A DNA stretch of 6,308 bases, taken from contig JAIRQG010000029.1 of the NCBI GenBank assembly GCA_031256615.1, positions 1-6,308 on the forward strand, written 5' to 3'. The stretch is from Candidatus Methanoplasma sp. Its GTDB lineage: Archaea > Thermoplasmatota > Thermoplasmata > Methanomassiliicoccales > Methanomethylophilaceae. The notes under the pieces are model-generated. The model was given only the letters and a program-made list of their open reading frames with translations. It ran no database searches and was not told where the DNA came from. Below, piece after piece: positions 6,034 to 6,308 of the stretch (positions are counted from its first letter, which is position 1; every line of letters starts with the position of its first letter). A program made the position numbers and the translations under genes.

Positions 6034-6308
6034 TCATCTCTTTGAAAAGAAATCGATCGCATCCCTGACGGGGTTCTTCGACAGGACCGCTTCCATCTGC
6101 CTTTGGTATTCCGATATCCTTGAGTCAAGGATCACTGCCATTCCGTAGTCTGTCTCATTCCTGATCATCCTGCCTATGGCCTGCCTCATCTTCCTTACCG
6201 CCGGAACCTCGTTGGTATATTTCCATCCCATCCCGGGTCCATACCTCGCATCGAACATCTCCGACATGGCTTTCTGCTCAAGCGACGGCGGAGGGAAGGG
6301 TATGCCTA
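6034..6308 (-). CDS. XPD/Rad3/DinG-type superfamily 2 helicase, C-terminal part
   Basis: Only the last 90 or so codons are present; the gene continues beyond the right edge. The visible protein begins GIPFPPPSLEQKAMSEMF, the strand and proline-rich turn seen after motif V in XPD/Rad3-type DNA helicases. It continues to QAIGRMIRNETDYG, which fits helicase motif VI (QxxGRxIR, the arginine-finger segment). AVILDSR follows, as in the family, and the protein ends in RDAIDFFSKR. These enzymes are ATP-driven 5'-3' DNA helicases, usually with an iron-sulfur cluster in the part not visible here; they act in DNA repair or replication-associated processing. An internal Met at 6267 should not be taken as the start. 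The transporter gene follows 43 nt downstream on the same strand. Confidence 0.9.
   Translation of the reverse strand, partial: GIPFPPPSLEQKAMSEMFDARYGPGMGWKYTNEVPAVRKMRQAIGRMIRNETDYGMAVILDSRISEYQRQMEAVLSKNPVRDAIDFFSKR

Noticed and set aside
5991..6128. 46-codon N-terminal extension of the transporter
   Set aside because: It overlaps the helicase C-terminus in another frame and its residues are charged and non-membranous; the ribosome-binding site before ATG 5990 fixes the shorter start.
1..6308. CRISPR array, insertion sequence or defence system
   Set aside because: I saw no regularly spaced direct repeats, transposase motifs or known defence-gene signatures on either strand.

Overview
The window looks archaeal, most likely a Thermoplasmata-type euryarchaeon such as a Methanomassiliicoccales relative; the lineage is inference. 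The evidence is as follows. The tRNA gene has no encoded CCA. Three TATA-like boxes sit about 26-29 bp upstream of a start codon or RNA 5' end, two of them before genes with no Shine-Dalgarno (leaderless). Two other genes have sequences matching the archaeal GGAGGTGATC-type ribosome binding site. One protein couples a zinc ribbon to an extracytoplasmic transglutaminase-like domain, and an XPD/Rad3-type helicase tail enters from the right. GC content is moderate and spacing is tight. All seven protein genes end in TGA or TAA, none in TAG.

Layout. 1-1989 (+): a probable two-gene unit, an HPr-kinase/PEPCK-fold P-loop protein followed 4 bp later by a two-helix membrane protein of unknown function. 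It meets, tail to tail with a 10-bp overlap, a minus-strand pair at 1980-3246: a nitroreductase-family flavoprotein followed 4 bp later by sfsA. 3247-3413 is a gene-free gap with the nitroreductase promoter and a long inverted repeat enclosing three small hairpins. 3414-4706 (-): zinc ribbon, one membrane helix and a transglutaminase-like domain, with its own leaderless promoter. 4707-4938: gene-free, holding that promoter, an AT-rich tract, a GC-rich palindrome and T-rich terminators for the next gene. 4939-5023 (-): tRNA-Ser(UGA) with its own TATA box. 5055-5990 (-): a ten-helix bile acid:sodium symporter-family transporter. 6034-6308 (-): the C-terminus of an XPD/Rad3-type helicase whose start lies beyond the window.

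The genes do not form one obvious pathway; most look like ordinary archaeal housekeeping or transport genes. The two items that merit follow-up are the HprK-like kinase fold with its membrane partner, whose upstream context is cut off, and the cloverleaf-like intergenic element at 3311-3405, which pairs better as plus-strand RNA than as minus-strand RNA.
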